Notes: generated by a model not told the origin, from the sequence alone. A stretch of DNA of 64,000 bases from Nocardia vermiculata NBRC 100427 (GCF_001613265.1 NZ_BDCA01000013.1:1-64000); one strand, 5' to 3'. Numbered from the stretch's first letter, positions 17,143 through 25,805 are shown. Made by a program: numbers and translations.

Positions 17143-18075
17143 CTACCGTTCGAAGGGGTTTCGCCCGCCGATGTCGGCGGTCACCGCTGCCGCTACCGCC
17201 TTCAACGCGGCTGCTCGCTGTGTGATCTCGTGATTCGAGATCGCGCCGCCGACGTAGACCGCCAGCACCATCGATTGCCGGCCGTCCGCGTCGAAGGTAG
17301 GGGCGGCGAGGACGCTGACCTCGTGCGTCCGGTCCGAATCACCCGGTGTTCCCCGTAGGAACATCGGTTCGCCGACGCTCGAGACCAGCTCTGTGACCAG
17401 TTCCCGCAGCTCGGGCGACATGTCCTGGGCTGCAACTCCGGCCATCAGCCGGTGCAGCCGCCGCACCGTCGGCGTCAGACTCTCGATCACGTAGCCGGAC
17501 TGCCGGCATTCCGCGGCGATCCGGCGGACATGCTCGACATCCAGTTCTGCCGACAGCGCCGGCCCACGCCGTAGCCATCGGTCGAGTTCCTCGTCCGGCT
17601 CCCAGATCGCGAACATCAGCCCGACCGGCGGCGTGAAGGGGTACACCTGCCCGACGGTGGCGGGGGCGGCGGCTCCGGGCGGGGTGATGGTCTCCAGCAC
17701 CATGACCTCGTCGCGGACCACCGCCGACGCGGTGCAGGTAGCGTCGAACTGCTTGCTGAGCCCCTCGAGGCGGTCGCGGACGAGCGAACCGAGCGCGAAA
17801 TCTCGCTGAGCCGCCCTGCCCGCGGCCACCAGTGCGGGGCCGAGCCCGTAGGACTTCGTACGGGGATCGCGGATGAGATACCCGCTCGCGGTCAACTCCG
17901 TCACGATGCCCAGGCAGGTCGGTTTCGTGATCCGGCAGCGCCTGGCCAACTCGGACAGGCCGAAGCGTTGCCCCTGGTGGTGCACCAGAAAGTCGAGGAC
18001 CTGCACCACACGCGCGGTGGGGGGTGAAGCCGCCTCGCGCGCCACGGATCCCACCGTTTCTCGGGAATCAACCAT
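17143..18075 (-). CDS. IclR-family transcriptional regulator
   Basis: 310 residues: N-terminal winged helix-turn-helix (GLSELARRCRITKPTCLGIV, about 38-57) and a C-terminal IclR effector domain. It is divergent from the cyclase operon with two palindromes (18101-18116, 18127-18142) between, besides the operon's GTAGCC-N3-GGCTAC site. It likely controls this operon in response to a pathway acid, possibly together with the TetR-type protein. Start ATG 18075 (AGGATC upstream); GTG 18096 is possible. Confidence 0.87.
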   Translation of the reverse strand: MVDSRETVGSVAREAASPPTARVVQVLDFLVHHQGQRFGLSELARRCRITKPTCLGIVTELTASGYLIRDPRTKSYGLGPALVAAGRAAQRDFALGSLVRDRLEGLSKQFDATCTASAVVRDEVMVLETITPPGAAAPATVGQVYPFTPPVGLMFAIWEPDEELDRWLRRGPALSAELDVEHVRRIAAECRQSGYVIESLTPTVRRLHRLMAGVAAQDMSPELRELVTELVSSVGEPMFLRGTPGDSDRTHEVSVLAAPTFDADGRQSMVLAVYVGGAISNHEITQRAAALKAVAAAVTADIGGRNPFER

Positions 18076-18100
18076 TGACCGATCCTGCCACAGCACTTAC

Positions 18101-18116
18101 GGTGACCCGGATCACC
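18101..18116. promoter_or_regulatory. near-palindrome upstream of IclR gene
   Basis: GGTGACCCGGATCACC is symmetric at 14 of 16 positions. It lies 26 bp upstream of the IclR start and may be an operator. Confidence 0.4.
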
Positions 18117-18126
18117 TTACCGGAGC

Positions 18127-18142
18127 GGTCGATATTTCGACC
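18127..18142. promoter_or_regulatory. palindrome GGTCGA-N4-TCGACC
   Basis: GGTCGATATTTCGACC has perfect 6-bp arms about an AT-rich centre, which resembles the shape of IclR operators. It is between the IclR gene and the cyclase promoter. Confidence 0.45.
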
Positions 18143-18172
18143 ATTAGAGGAAAGCGCTTTCGTCACCGTCTG

Positions 18173-18201
18173 TTGACGCAACCGTAGCCGTTGGCTACAG
18201 T
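18173..18201 (+). promoter_or_regulatory. promoter with embedded GTAGCC-N3-GGCTAC operator (cyclase operon)
   Basis: TTGACG (18173-18178), 17 bp, TACAGT (18196-18201); palindrome GTAGCCGTTGGCTAC at 18184-18198, AGTCAC six bases downstream. It drives the six-gene operon starting at 18310. Confidence 0.8.
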
Positions 18202-18241
18202 GAGTCCAGTCACAAATCGAACCTCGGGGTAGTCGCCCCCG

Positions 18242-18313
18242 ATGGATTTGTTCGCATTCGGTATTCGGCACCTTCAGCGCCGACGTAATCCGAATCCTCC
18301 AGCGAGGACATGA
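18242..18313 (+). other. possible 23-codon upstream ORF before cyclase gene
   Basis: ATG-started frame of 23 codons, Arg-rich at its end, whose TGA overlaps the cyclase ATG (ATGA). It could couple translation. Its own ribosome site is weak. Confidence 0.25.
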
Positions 18314-19221
18314 TTTTGAGGAGTCACCTGTTGAGCACGCGTAAGTCGAATTGGGGCCGCTGGGGTGAGTCGGATGAACTGGGGGCGCTCAATCTGCTGA
18401 CGCCGGAACGGGTGCTCGCCGCGCTCCGTCTGCCGACGTCCGGGAAGGCCTACAGCCTCGCCATTCCGATCCAGCGGTCGGGTGTGCCGAACCTCGACTA
18501 CCGCGGAATTCCGCAGCGGCTGACGATGATCAATCACGAGGACGAGGCGATGGCCCGCGCCAACGGCGGCGCGCCCGGTGTCGGCGCCAACGAAGATCAG
18601 CTGATCATGCCGTCGCACACCTCGACGCATATGGACGCGTTGTGTCACGTGTACGCCGACGACAAGATCTACAACGGGTATCCGGCCGATCAGGTCACGC
18701 CGTACTCGGGTGCGGCGAAATGCAGTATCGACAAGGTCGGTGCCATCGTCGGCCGCGGCGTTCTCATCGATGTCGCGAGGTCGAAGGGCGTCGACTTGCT
18801 GGATCCCGGCTACGTGGTCACCGCAGCCGACCTCCGCCAGGCGCTCGACGATCAAGGCGTCGAACTGCGGACAGGCGACCTCGTACTCATTCGCACCGGG
18901 TGGCTCGAGGACTACATGGCCAATCAGGGCGAGATGATGCCGCAACCGGGCATCGGTCTCGAGGCGGCCACCTTCCTCGCCGAGCAGGACGTTGCGCTGG
19001 TCGGCTCGGACAATACTGCGATCGAGACCATCCCGTTCGATCGGAACGTGTACCTGGGCGGACACATCATCCTGCTCGTCGACAACGGCATCCACCTGGT
19101 CGAGAACATGAACCTGGCCGAGCTGGCGGCCGACCGCTGCTACGAGTTCCTGCTGAGTATCGGCGCGCTGAAGGTCACCGGTGGCACGGCGAGCCCGGTC
19201 ACACCCGTGGCCATCGGCTGA
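18310..19221 (+). CDS. cyclase-family (kynurenine-formamidase-like) metal hydrolase
   Basis: 303 residues with the metal-binding motif HTSTHMDALCH (His103, His107, Asp109, His113), the hallmark of the cyclase/formamidase family (HxGTHxDxPxH). Members hydrolyse amides, lactones or cyclic diketones with Mn or Zn. As first gene of an operon with a BVMO it may open a ring lactone or diketone; this is inference. ATG 18310 is used; TTG 18331 with GAGGAG seven bases upstream is a serious alternative. Confidence 0.82.
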   Translation: MILRSHLLSTRKSNWGRWGESDELGALNLLTPERVLAALRLPTSGKAYSLAIPIQRSGVPNLDYRGIPQRLTMINHEDEAMARANGGAPGVGANEDQLIMPSHTSTHMDALCHVYADDKIYNGYPADQVTPYSGAAKCSIDKVGAIVGRGVLIDVARSKGVDLLDPGYVVTAADLRQALDDQGVELRTGDLVLIRTGWLEDYMANQGEMMPQPGIGLEAATFLAEQDVALVGSDNTAIETIPFDRNVYLGGHIILLVDNGIHLVENMNLAELAADRCYEFLLSIGALKVTGGTASPVTPVAIG

Positions 19222-19253
19222 CCATATCCACCTCGAATACCAAGGGACACCGC

Positions 19254-19721
19254 ATGACTGAGAACACCCCAGTGGCCGCGCACACCTACCGCACCTCCCA
19301 TGTCGGGCTCTGCGTCTCCGACCTCGCCAAAAGTCTTCGTTTCTACTGCGACGGACTCGGTTTCGTCAAGATCATGGAATACGACATCGACGAGCAGATC
19401 CCCGAGGTCGATGCACCGTGCAGCTTCACCTCGACGTTCCTGGAGAAGGACGGTTTGCGCATCGAGCTGCTCACCTACCGGCAGCCCGGCGTGATCGGCA
19501 CTCCGCCCAGCCGGCGCAATCAGCTGGGAATGACCCACCTGTCGTTCTTCGCCGACAATGTCGACGCTGCAGCCGAGGCGCTGTGCGAGTACGGCGGGGA
19601 GCTGGTCGCCGGAACCCGCGCGGGTGCAGACGACCCGACCGCGCCGCAGATCATGTTCGTAGCCGACCCCGACGGCAATCGCGTCGAGGTCATGCACATC
19701 CCCGCCGGCACCCCGTGGTGA
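19254..19721 (+). CDS. VOC-superfamily (glyoxalase/dioxygenase-like) protein
   Basis: 155 residues, one vicinal-oxygen-chelate module pair: SHVGLCVSDLAKSLRFY at the N-terminus and MTHLSFFADNVDAA at about 93, ending in DPDGNRVEVMH. Likely a metal enzyme acting on a pathway intermediate (epimerase, lyase or dioxygenase); the exact reaction cannot be told. Confidence 0.82.
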   Translation: MTENTPVAAHTYRTSHVGLCVSDLAKSLRFYCDGLGFVKIMEYDIDEQIPEVDAPCSFTSTFLEKDGLRIELLTYRQPGVIGTPPSRRNQLGMTHLSFFADNVDAAAEALCEYGGELVAGTRAGADDPTAPQIMFVADPDGNRVEVMHIPAGTPW

Positions 19722-19766
19722 GCGGACCTGGTGCCGACCGAGTCAGTAAGCAAGCGAAGGACATTC

Positions 19767-21611
19767 ATGACCGCCCCAGAAAAGACCGAGCGCGATCCGC
19801 ACCTCTGGGTACCACAGCGCAAGGTGGAAGACCTGGAATGGTTCCGGGAAAAGTATGCCGCCGAGCGTGACAAGCGGCTGCCGAACACCGGCACCGCCAC
19901 CTTCCAGGCGGTCGACTTCGAAGGTAAGTTCGCCTCCTTCGACTCCGACCCGCACGCCGCCGGGCCTCGCGCTCAGGCACCTATGACCGAAGAACTCGAC
20001 GTGCTGATCATCGGCGCCGGGTTCATGGGCATGAGCGCAGGGATCGAACTCGACAAGCGGGGCGTCTCGAACTACAAGATCCTCGATGTCGCCTCGGATT
20101 TCGGCGGCACCTGGTACTGGAACCGGTACCCGGGCGTGCGCTGCGACGTCGAGTCCTACGTCTACCTTCCGTTCCTGGAGGAGACCGGCTACATGCCGAC
20201 GGAACGGTACGTTCGCGGCAGCGAGATCTTCGCGTACTGCCGGCAGATCGCCGACCAATTCGACCTGTACGACCGCGCCCTGTTCCAGACCCGCGTCACC
20301 GGAATGGAATGGGACCAGGACACCGCACGGTGGACGGTCCGCACCGACGCCGGTGACGTCTTCCTCGCACGCTTCGTCTCCACCCAGAGTGGTCAATTCA
20401 GCCGGCCCCAACTGCCCGGCATCCCCGGGATCGAGAAGTTCCGTGGCGCCGGCTTCCACACCAGCCGGTGGGACTACGACTACACCGGCGGCGACATCAC
20501 CGGCGGCCTGCACAAGCTGCGGGACAAGCGCGTCGCGGTGATCGGCACCGGTGCCACCGGCGTTCAAGCGATCCCGCAGCTCGCCGAGTACGCGAAGTCG
20601 GTCGTCGTGTTCCAGCGCACGCCGTCGCAGATCGCGCCGCGGGAGAACGCTGCAACCGATACCGAGTGGTTCCGGAACCTGCCCGAGGGCTGGCACCGGG
20701 AGCGCCGCGCGACCTTCGACAAGTGTGCGATGGACCGCGCCACGGCCGACTGCGAGGTCGACGACGGGTGGATCAAGTTCGCCAAGTTCCAGATGAACGC
20801 GATCTACGAAGCGGGTGGCACGGAGCCGACGCTCGAACAGTTCATGGACGCGATGGAGCGTTCGGACTACGAGTGGAACGAGATGCTGCGCGATCGCGTC
20901 GACGCGATCGTGACCGATCCGGACAAGGCCGAGAAGCTGAAGTCCTACTACCGCACCATGTGCAAGCGGCCGGGCTTCAGCGACGATTTCCTGCCGGCGT
21001 TCAACAAGGAGTCGGTCGATATCGTCGACACCTCGGAGACGCCGATCGACCGGATCACCGAGACCGGCATCGTCGTCGGCGACCGCGAGTACGAGGTCGA
21101 TCTCATCGTGTACGCGACCGGTTTCCAGCAGGGACGCACCTGGACCGACAAGGCCGGCTACGACGTCCTGGGCCGTAACGGCAACCGGCTGTCGAAGAAG
21201 TTCGCCGAGGGCGTGAGTACCTTCCACGGCTTCCTCAGCAGGGACTTCCCGAACCTGTTCTTCCTGGGCTTCGTCCAGTCGACCCAGGTCTCGAACATCG
21301 CCAACCTGATCGACCACCAGGCCCGGCACATGACCTACATGATCAGCAAGGCCGTCGACGAGGGCATGCGCGCCATCGAGCCGACCCCGGAGGCCGAAGC
21401 CGGCTGGAACGAGACCATTCTCGAGCACGCCGAGATGCGGCGGGATTGGAACACGACTTGCACGCCGGGGCAGTACAACAACGAGGGCCGGGTCGACGAC
21501 AAGCGCAGCACGCTCGTCGGCGGCCTGTACGGACCCGGCTACGAGTACTTCGACCTGCTGCGTAAGTGGCGGGAAGACGACACGTTCGACGGCATCGCCG
21601 TGACTCGCTGA
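19767..21611 (+). CDS. Baeyer-Villiger monooxygenase, cyclopentadecanone-monooxygenase-like
   Basis: 614 residues. FAD motif GAGFMG (83-88), GGTWYWNRYPG (113-123), fingerprint FRGAGFHTSRWD (225-236) and NADPH motif GTGATG. The roughly 75-residue N-terminal extension with the REKYAAERDKRL segment is a feature I associate with the CPDMO-type subgroup acting on large rings or steroids. GAAGGA precedes the ATG at 19767. Third BVMO of region A and different in subtype from the other two. Confidence 0.9.
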   Translation: MTAPEKTERDPHLWVPQRKVEDLEWFREKYAAERDKRLPNTGTATFQAVDFEGKFASFDSDPHAAGPRAQAPMTEELDVLIIGAGFMGMSAGIELDKRGVSNYKILDVASDFGGTWYWNRYPGVRCDVESYVYLPFLEETGYMPTERYVRGSEIFAYCRQIADQFDLYDRALFQTRVTGMEWDQDTARWTVRTDAGDVFLARFVSTQSGQFSRPQLPGIPGIEKFRGAGFHTSRWDYDYTGGDITGGLHKLRDKRVAVIGTGATGVQAIPQLAEYAKSVVVFQRTPSQIAPRENAATDTEWFRNLPEGWHRERRATFDKCAMDRATADCEVDDGWIKFAKFQMNAIYEAGGTEPTLEQFMDAMERSDYEWNEMLRDRVDAIVTDPDKAEKLKSYYRTMCKRPGFSDDFLPAFNKESVDIVDTSETPIDRITETGIVVGDREYEVDLIVYATGFQQGRTWTDKAGYDVLGRNGNRLSKKFAEGVSTFHGFLSRDFPNLFFLGFVQSTQVSNIANLIDHQARHMTYMISKAVDEGMRAIEPTPEAEAGWNETILEHAEMRRDWNTTCTPGQYNNEGRVDDKRSTLVGGLYGPGYEYFDLLRKWREDDTFDGIAVTR

Positions 21612-21649
21612 GTACCGGCGAGTCCGTTCCAGAGACGAAGGAGAAAGTC

Positions 21650-22444
21650 ATGACGTTGACCCCGGTGAAACTCGGCTATTCGCTGTTCACCCTCGTCGAT
21701 CCGGCCCGTGGTCACGAGGTCGACTACAACCGCTGGTACGAACGCGATCACCGGTACTCGGGCTGCATGGTCGGGCCCGGCTGGTTCACCGGCAGCCGCT
21801 GGGTGGCCACCAAGGCCCTCAAGGATCTGCGCTTCCCGAAGACCGGACCGGTCGCCACCAACACCGACGACGGTTCCTACCTGGCGATCTACTGGGTGCA
21901 CGAGCCCGACGCCGAGGTCGCTGATGCCTGGGCGCAGCAGCAGGTCGGCGAGCTGTACGCGGCCGGACGCGGATTCGCCGAGCGCGAGCACGTGCACACG
22001 GGGCAGTACCTGCCCGACTCGACGGTCTCGGCGCAGGAGGACGGTGTGCCGCTGGAACTGGCCCACGACCATCACTACGGTGGCCTCGTCACCGTGATGA
22101 TCGAGCCCGCCGACGGCATGGATCGCAGCGCCGCACTCGAGACCGTCAACGGCGGACCGGTCAAGACCTTGCTAGCCACCGGTGCGGTCGACCTGGTCAG
22201 CAGTTGGGGGATGAAGCCGTGGCCGGCCGATCACAACGTGCCGATGAAGATGGGCAACGACGGCGGAAGTCCCCAGCGCATCCTGCAGATGTGCTTCCTC
22301 GAGGATGATCCGGTCGCGAGCTGGCAGCACATCGTCGACTACGCCGCGAACATCGAGGCCTCGGGCGCCGGACGGGTCACCTTCGCCTCGCCGTTCATTC
22401 CGACGGTGGTCGGTACGGACAAATACACAGACGAGCTGTGGTGA
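21650..22444 (+). CDS. unrecognised conserved protein, two dimeric alpha/beta-barrel-like halves
   Basis: 264 residues, no signal peptide or membrane segment. The N-terminal half has a NRWYERDHRYSG segment reminiscent of EthD/ferredoxin-like alpha+beta barrels, and the second half (from about residue 143) may repeat the fold. AAGGAG precedes the ATG. It follows a BVMO in the operon and its end overlaps the epimerase start by a few bases. I do not recognise a function; it may bind or process a BVMO product. Confidence 0.75.
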   Translation: MTLTPVKLGYSLFTLVDPARGHEVDYNRWYERDHRYSGCMVGPGWFTGSRWVATKALKDLRFPKTGPVATNTDDGSYLAIYWVHEPDAEVADAWAQQQVGELYAAGRGFAEREHVHTGQYLPDSTVSAQEDGVPLELAHDHHYGGLVTVMIEPADGMDRSAALETVNGGPVKTLLATGAVDLVSSWGMKPWPADHNVPMKMGNDGGSPQRILQMCFLEDDPVASWQHIVDYAANIEASGAGRVTFASPFIPTVVGTDKYTDELW

Positions 22445-23382
22445 CGCCGGTGTTGAACGGTGAGAAGATCCTGGTGACGGGGGTGTCCGGGCAGATCGCT
22501 TTCCCGATCGCGCGCATGCTGGCGGCCGAGAACGACGTGTGGGGGCTGGCACGGTTCGGCAAACCCGGTGATCGGCAACGCGTGAGCGAAGCGGGGATCA
22601 CTCCGCTGCCCTGCAACATCGGTGACGGCGACTTCGACGAGGTCCCGACCGACTTCACCTACGTGGTGCATCTGGCGGCGAATCAAGCTCCGGGATGGGA
22701 TTACGACGCAGCGATTCGCGCCAATGCGGAGGGCACCGGGCTGCTCCTGCAGCACTGCCGGTCGGCCAAGGGCGCCCTCGTGATGTCGACCCATTCGGTT
22801 TATAGGCCACAGGACGACCCCATGTACCTGTTCACCGAGGAGTCGCCGCTGGGGGAGTGCAACAGTACCCATGCGCCGACCTACTCGATGTCGAAGATCA
22901 GCCAGGAGGCCACGGCACGGCTCGCCGCGCGTGCCTTCGGCGTCCCGGTCACGATCGCTCGAATGAACGCCTCGTACGGTCCGAACGGCGGACTACCGGC
23001 CATGCATATCGATGCCCTCGCCGAAGGCCGGTCGATCACCACCCGGTGGGACCCGTGCATGTACAGCCCGATCTACGAGGACGACATCAACAGCCAGGTC
23101 GCGGCATTGCTCGACGCGGCATCCACACCGGCCCTCATCGTCAACTGGGGCGGCGATGAAGCCGTCGGTGTCCAGGAGTGGGCGGCCTATGCCGGTGAGC
23201 TGATGGGTATCGCTGCGACCGTCGATGTGGCTCCTGTCGCGGGCACGTTGCGCGGATCGATCGCGGATACGCGCCGGCGGGCATCCATCACCGGTCCGTG
23301 TACGGTCGACTGGCGCGAGGGCATTCGGCGGACGGTCGCACAACGGCATCCGGACAGACTGGTCGAGGCGGTGCATTCGTGA
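22438..23382 (+). CDS. NAD-dependent epimerase/dehydratase (extended SDR)
   Basis: 314 residues: TGVSGQIA cofactor loop near residue 14, a HLAAN segment and the catalytic YSMSK. Extended SDRs act on sugars but also on cyclic alcohols and CoA esters, e.g. 3-beta-HSD-like enzymes. GTG start (22438 or 22441) overlapping the previous stop; the end overlaps the next frame. Probably a dehydrogenase of the pathway. Confidence 0.83.
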   Translation: MVTPVLNGEKILVTGVSGQIAFPIARMLAAENDVWGLARFGKPGDRQRVSEAGITPLPCNIGDGDFDEVPTDFTYVVHLAANQAPGWDYDAAIRANAEGTGLLLQHCRSAKGALVMSTHSVYRPQDDPMYLFTEESPLGECNSTHAPTYSMSKISQEATARLAARAFGVPVTIARMNASYGPNGGLPAMHIDALAEGRSITTRWDPCMYSPIYEDDINSQVAALLDAASTPALIVNWGGDEAVGVQEWAAYAGELMGIAATVDVAPVAGTLRGSIADTRRRASITGPCTVDWREGIRRTVAQRHPDRLVEAVHS

Positions 23383-23414
23383 GAATCTCTCGCAGAACAC
23401 CTTCGGGAGCTGCC

Positions 23415-24287
23415 ATGGTGACGACGGTGTCCGAGCCGCTGCCGGCCGAGCGCGCGGGAACCCCGGCCGGTCCGGAGTTACTGGAGCGCCGCGCGAAATT
23501 CGCTTCGACCGAGATCAGCCCCGACCTCGGAGTCACGGCGGCCGATACGGATGTCGCGGGCGTACCGTGCCGGATCATCCGCGGTGGAGGGCGGGCCACG
23601 CTCCTCTACCTGCACGGGGGCGGATATCGGATGGGGAGCCCGGAGGCATACGACGCCTATGCCGCGGCACTGGCAGCGGGTGCCTCGGTCACGGTCGTGG
23701 TGCCGCACTATCGGCTCGCACCGGAGCACCCGTTCCCGGCCGGAGTGCGCGATGCCCTGGCGGTGTACGAAGAACTCGCGGCTGTGCCGGACGGGCCGAT
23801 CGTGGTCGGCGGCGATTCGGCGGGCGCCGGGCTCGCCGCTGCGGTCGTCGTCGCGACGACCACCAGCGATGTTCGAGCGCCGGACGGGCTGATGCTGCTG
23901 TCGCCGTGGCTCGACCTGCACTGCTCGTCGTCGTTCTACGAGACCGCAACCGACCTCTTCTTTCCCTCGGCGACCGCGAAGTCGGCGCGGGACGACTACC
24001 TGCAGGGCTACCCCGCGAGCCACCCGTTGGCCTCGCCGTTGCTGGCCGACCATGCCGGCTTCCCACCCACGCTGATCCAAGTCGGCGGCGACGAGGCACT
24101 GGTCGGCGACGCCCTCGGTCTGGCCGGGTCACTGGCCGCCGCGAACGTCACCTGCACACTGGAAGTGGCTGCGCGACAAGGACACACGTGGCCGTTGATC
24201 TACCCTGATCACGATGCTTCCGTGGCCGCGATCGACTCTAGTGTTCGGTTCCTCCGGTCGGTTCGTGTCGAACCGGCAGCAGAGTGA
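23415..24287 (+). CDS. alpha/beta hydrolase, HSL-type esterase
   Basis: 290 residues with HGGGYRMG (oxyanion), GGDSAGAG (nucleophile elbow), GGDEAL (acid) and QGHTW (His). It is the same subfamily as the gene at 4225-5166. Start ATG 23415 with GGGAG five bases upstream; GTG 23379, overlapping the epimerase stop, is the alternative. Last gene of the operon, followed by a strong hairpin terminator. Confidence 0.87.
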   Translation: MVTTVSEPLPAERAGTPAGPELLERRAKFASTEISPDLGVTAADTDVAGVPCRIIRGGGRATLLYLHGGGYRMGSPEAYDAYAAALAAGASVTVVVPHYRLAPEHPFPAGVRDALAVYEELAAVPDGPIVVGGDSAGAGLAAAVVVATTTSDVRAPDGLMLLSPWLDLHCSSSFYETATDLFFPSATAKSARDDYLQGYPASHPLASPLLADHAGFPPTLIQVGGDEALVGDALGLAGSLAAANVTCTLEVAARQGHTWPLIYPDHDASVAAIDSSVRFLRSVRVEPAAE

Positions 24288-24316
24288 CGCGGACAGCCTG
24301 CCCGCGCGGCGCCGGG

Positions 24317-24346
24317 GGGTGAGGTCTCCCACCGGAGACCTCACCC
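24317..24346. terminator. strong bidirectional hairpin terminator
   Basis: A perfect 13-bp stem (GGGTGAGGTCTCC / GGAGACCTCACCC) with a 4-base loop CACC, placed between converging operons at the border of regions A and B. Confidence 0.85.
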
Positions 24347-24375
24347 GTGTCCGGGAGGTCGCAGCATCCGACTCT

Positions 24376-24648
24376 CTACCGTGCGGTGTCCTCGTCAAGT
24401 ACCGGCAGATCGCCGGAACGCACCGCATCCGCGATGGATTCGTACAACTGCGAGCACTGCGGCAGCGACGCGCCGGCTGCGGTAGGCGCCGAATTCCGTT
24501 CGGTGCACGCCGCGGTCGCGGCGGCGTTCCACTGGATGCTCGTTTGCGCCCAACTGCTCTTGCGAACCAGCACCTGCGCCGCGCACCCCCGGCACCGCAC
24601 CGGCACCATCGGCGTCGAACGCAACCGCTCGTCGACCGGGAACGTCAT
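24376..24648 (-). CDS. small conserved Cys-containing protein coupled to KshA-type oxygenase
   Basis: 90 residues. It has VRCRGCAAQVLVRK (a CxxC near residue 20), a TSIQWNAAATAAC segment and LPQCSQLYESI near the end: a pattern I recall from small actinobacterial proteins, often labelled ferredoxin, next to Rieske oxygenases. Its ATG overlaps the oxygenase stop (ATGA), so it is translationally coupled. It could be a metal- or cluster-binding partner of the oxygenase. Plus-strand frames over the same DNA are shadows. Confidence 0.75.
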   Translation of the reverse strand: MTFPVDERLRSTPMVPVRCRGCAAQVLVRKSSWAQTSIQWNAAATAACTERNSAPTAAGASLPQCSQLYESIADAVRSGDLPVLDEDTAR

Positions 24649-25805
24649 GCCTCCGCCTTCGCTGCCGCCTTCGCTTTCGCCTTCTCGGCGCGGCGGGCGA
24701 TGATGTTTTCGACCTCCTGCTGCCAGGCCTCCACGGGCCGCGTGGTGTCGAGTTCGAATTCGAACCGGTCCACCATCTCGGGCGCGATGTCGTCGACATC
24801 GACATAGAACTGCTGGTACCAGCGGCGCAGCTGATACACCGGGCCGTCTTCCTCGCACAGCAGCGGGTTGTCGATGCGCGCCTTGCGCTTCCAGATCGCC
24901 ACGTCCTGCTCGAAGCCGCGCTTCACCGATTCACCCAGTGCGACAGCGGTCGCCATCGCTTCGTCGCCGGAGAGGCGGTCGGACTTCTCGACCATGATCC
25001 CGTACTGCAGCACGAACGAGTTCTCGTCGATGGGGTAGTGGCAGTTGAGCAGGACGGTCTTGTGGTCGCCGTCCTCGTAGTGATAGACCACGTCGTCGAT
25101 CATGAACGAGGGCCCGTAGTACGAGGCGACCGAGGTGGTACCCAGTACGCGCGGCTGTCCGGCCGGCACCCGCAGGTCGTCGCGGGAGCCACCGTTGAAG
25201 TACTGGGTGGCGACATGGCCTTCGAAGACGTTCTTGAAATAGGTCGGCATCGAACCGTGGATGTAGAAGAAGTGCGCCATATCCACGACGTTGTCGATGA
25301 TCTCCCGGCAGTTGATGTCGACCACCGTGGTGTACCAGTGCCAATCGGTCCACGAGTCGCTACCGACACCCTCGATGCGCGGAATGGTGACATCGGCGGG
25401 GGGCTTCTTACCCTGCGGGTCGTTCCAGATGAACAGCATGCCGTCCTGTTCCAGGGTGGTCCAGGCGCGGGTGCGGGCCAGCGGGGGAACGCGGCGGGCA
25501 TAGGGGATCTGCTTGCACTTGCCGTCGCCACCCCAACGCCAGTCGTGGAACGGGCACGCGACCTCGTTGCCCTTGACCTCACCGTCGGACAGGTCGCCGC
25601 CCATGTGACGGCAGTAGGCGTCGAGCACGTTCAGCGTGCCGTCTTCGCCGCGGAAAACCACGAGCTTGGTGCCGAAAGCCTGGATCGAATGTGGCTTCCC
25701 GTCGGCGAAATCACGGACCAGGCCCAGACAGTGCCAGCCTCGGGCGAACCGTTTCGGTGCGTCCTGGGCTTCGATTGTGCGGACCTCGTCGTTCACCGTA
25801 GTCAT
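24645..25805 (-). CDS. kshA: KshA-type 3-ketosteroid 9-alpha-hydroxylase, oxygenase component
   Basis: 386 residues, with strong similarity by eye to mycobacterial KshA along the whole length (ARGWHCLG, LDAYCRHMGGDLS, ACPFHDWRWGGDG, YQLRRWYQQFYVDVDDI). Rieske ligands are Cys65, His67, Cys84 and His87; iron ligands His178 and His183 in DMAHFFYIH. Known KshA hydroxylates C9 of 3-ketosteroids, leading to B-ring opening. Rhodococcal relatives have several paralogues with different substrates, so exact substrate is uncertain. GGAGG precedes ATG 25805. The C-terminus is Lys/Ala-rich. Its natural reductase candidate is at 29353-30498. Confidence 0.88.
   Translation of the reverse strand: MTTVNDEVRTIEAQDAPKRFARGWHCLGLVRDFADGKPHSIQAFGTKLVVFRGEDGTLNVLDAYCRHMGGDLSDGEVKGNEVACPFHDWRWGGDGKCKQIPYARRVPPLARTRAWTTLEQDGMLFIWNDPQGKKPPADVTIPRIEGVGSDSWTDWHWYTTVVDINCREIIDNVVDMAHFFYIHGSMPTYFKNVFEGHVATQYFNGGSRDDLRVPAGQPRVLGTTSVASYYGPSFMIDDVVYHYEDGDHKTVLLNCHYPIDENSFVLQYGIMVEKSDRLSGDEAMATAVALGESVKRGFEQDVAIWKRKARIDNPLLCEEDGPVYQLRRWYQQFYVDVDDIAPEMVDRFEFELDTTRPVEAWQQEVENIIARRAEKAKAKAAAKAEA

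Noticed and set aside
17565..17585. GTAGCC-ATC half site inside the IclR gene
   Set aside because: Second arm missing; coding sequence.
19743..21428. Long minus-strand open frame over the third BVMO
   Set aside because: Shadow; no recognisable domain.
24214..24807. Plus-strand frame of 197 codons between regions A and B
   Set aside because: Crosses the terminator hairpin and lies antisense to the coupled 90-residue gene and the KshA end.
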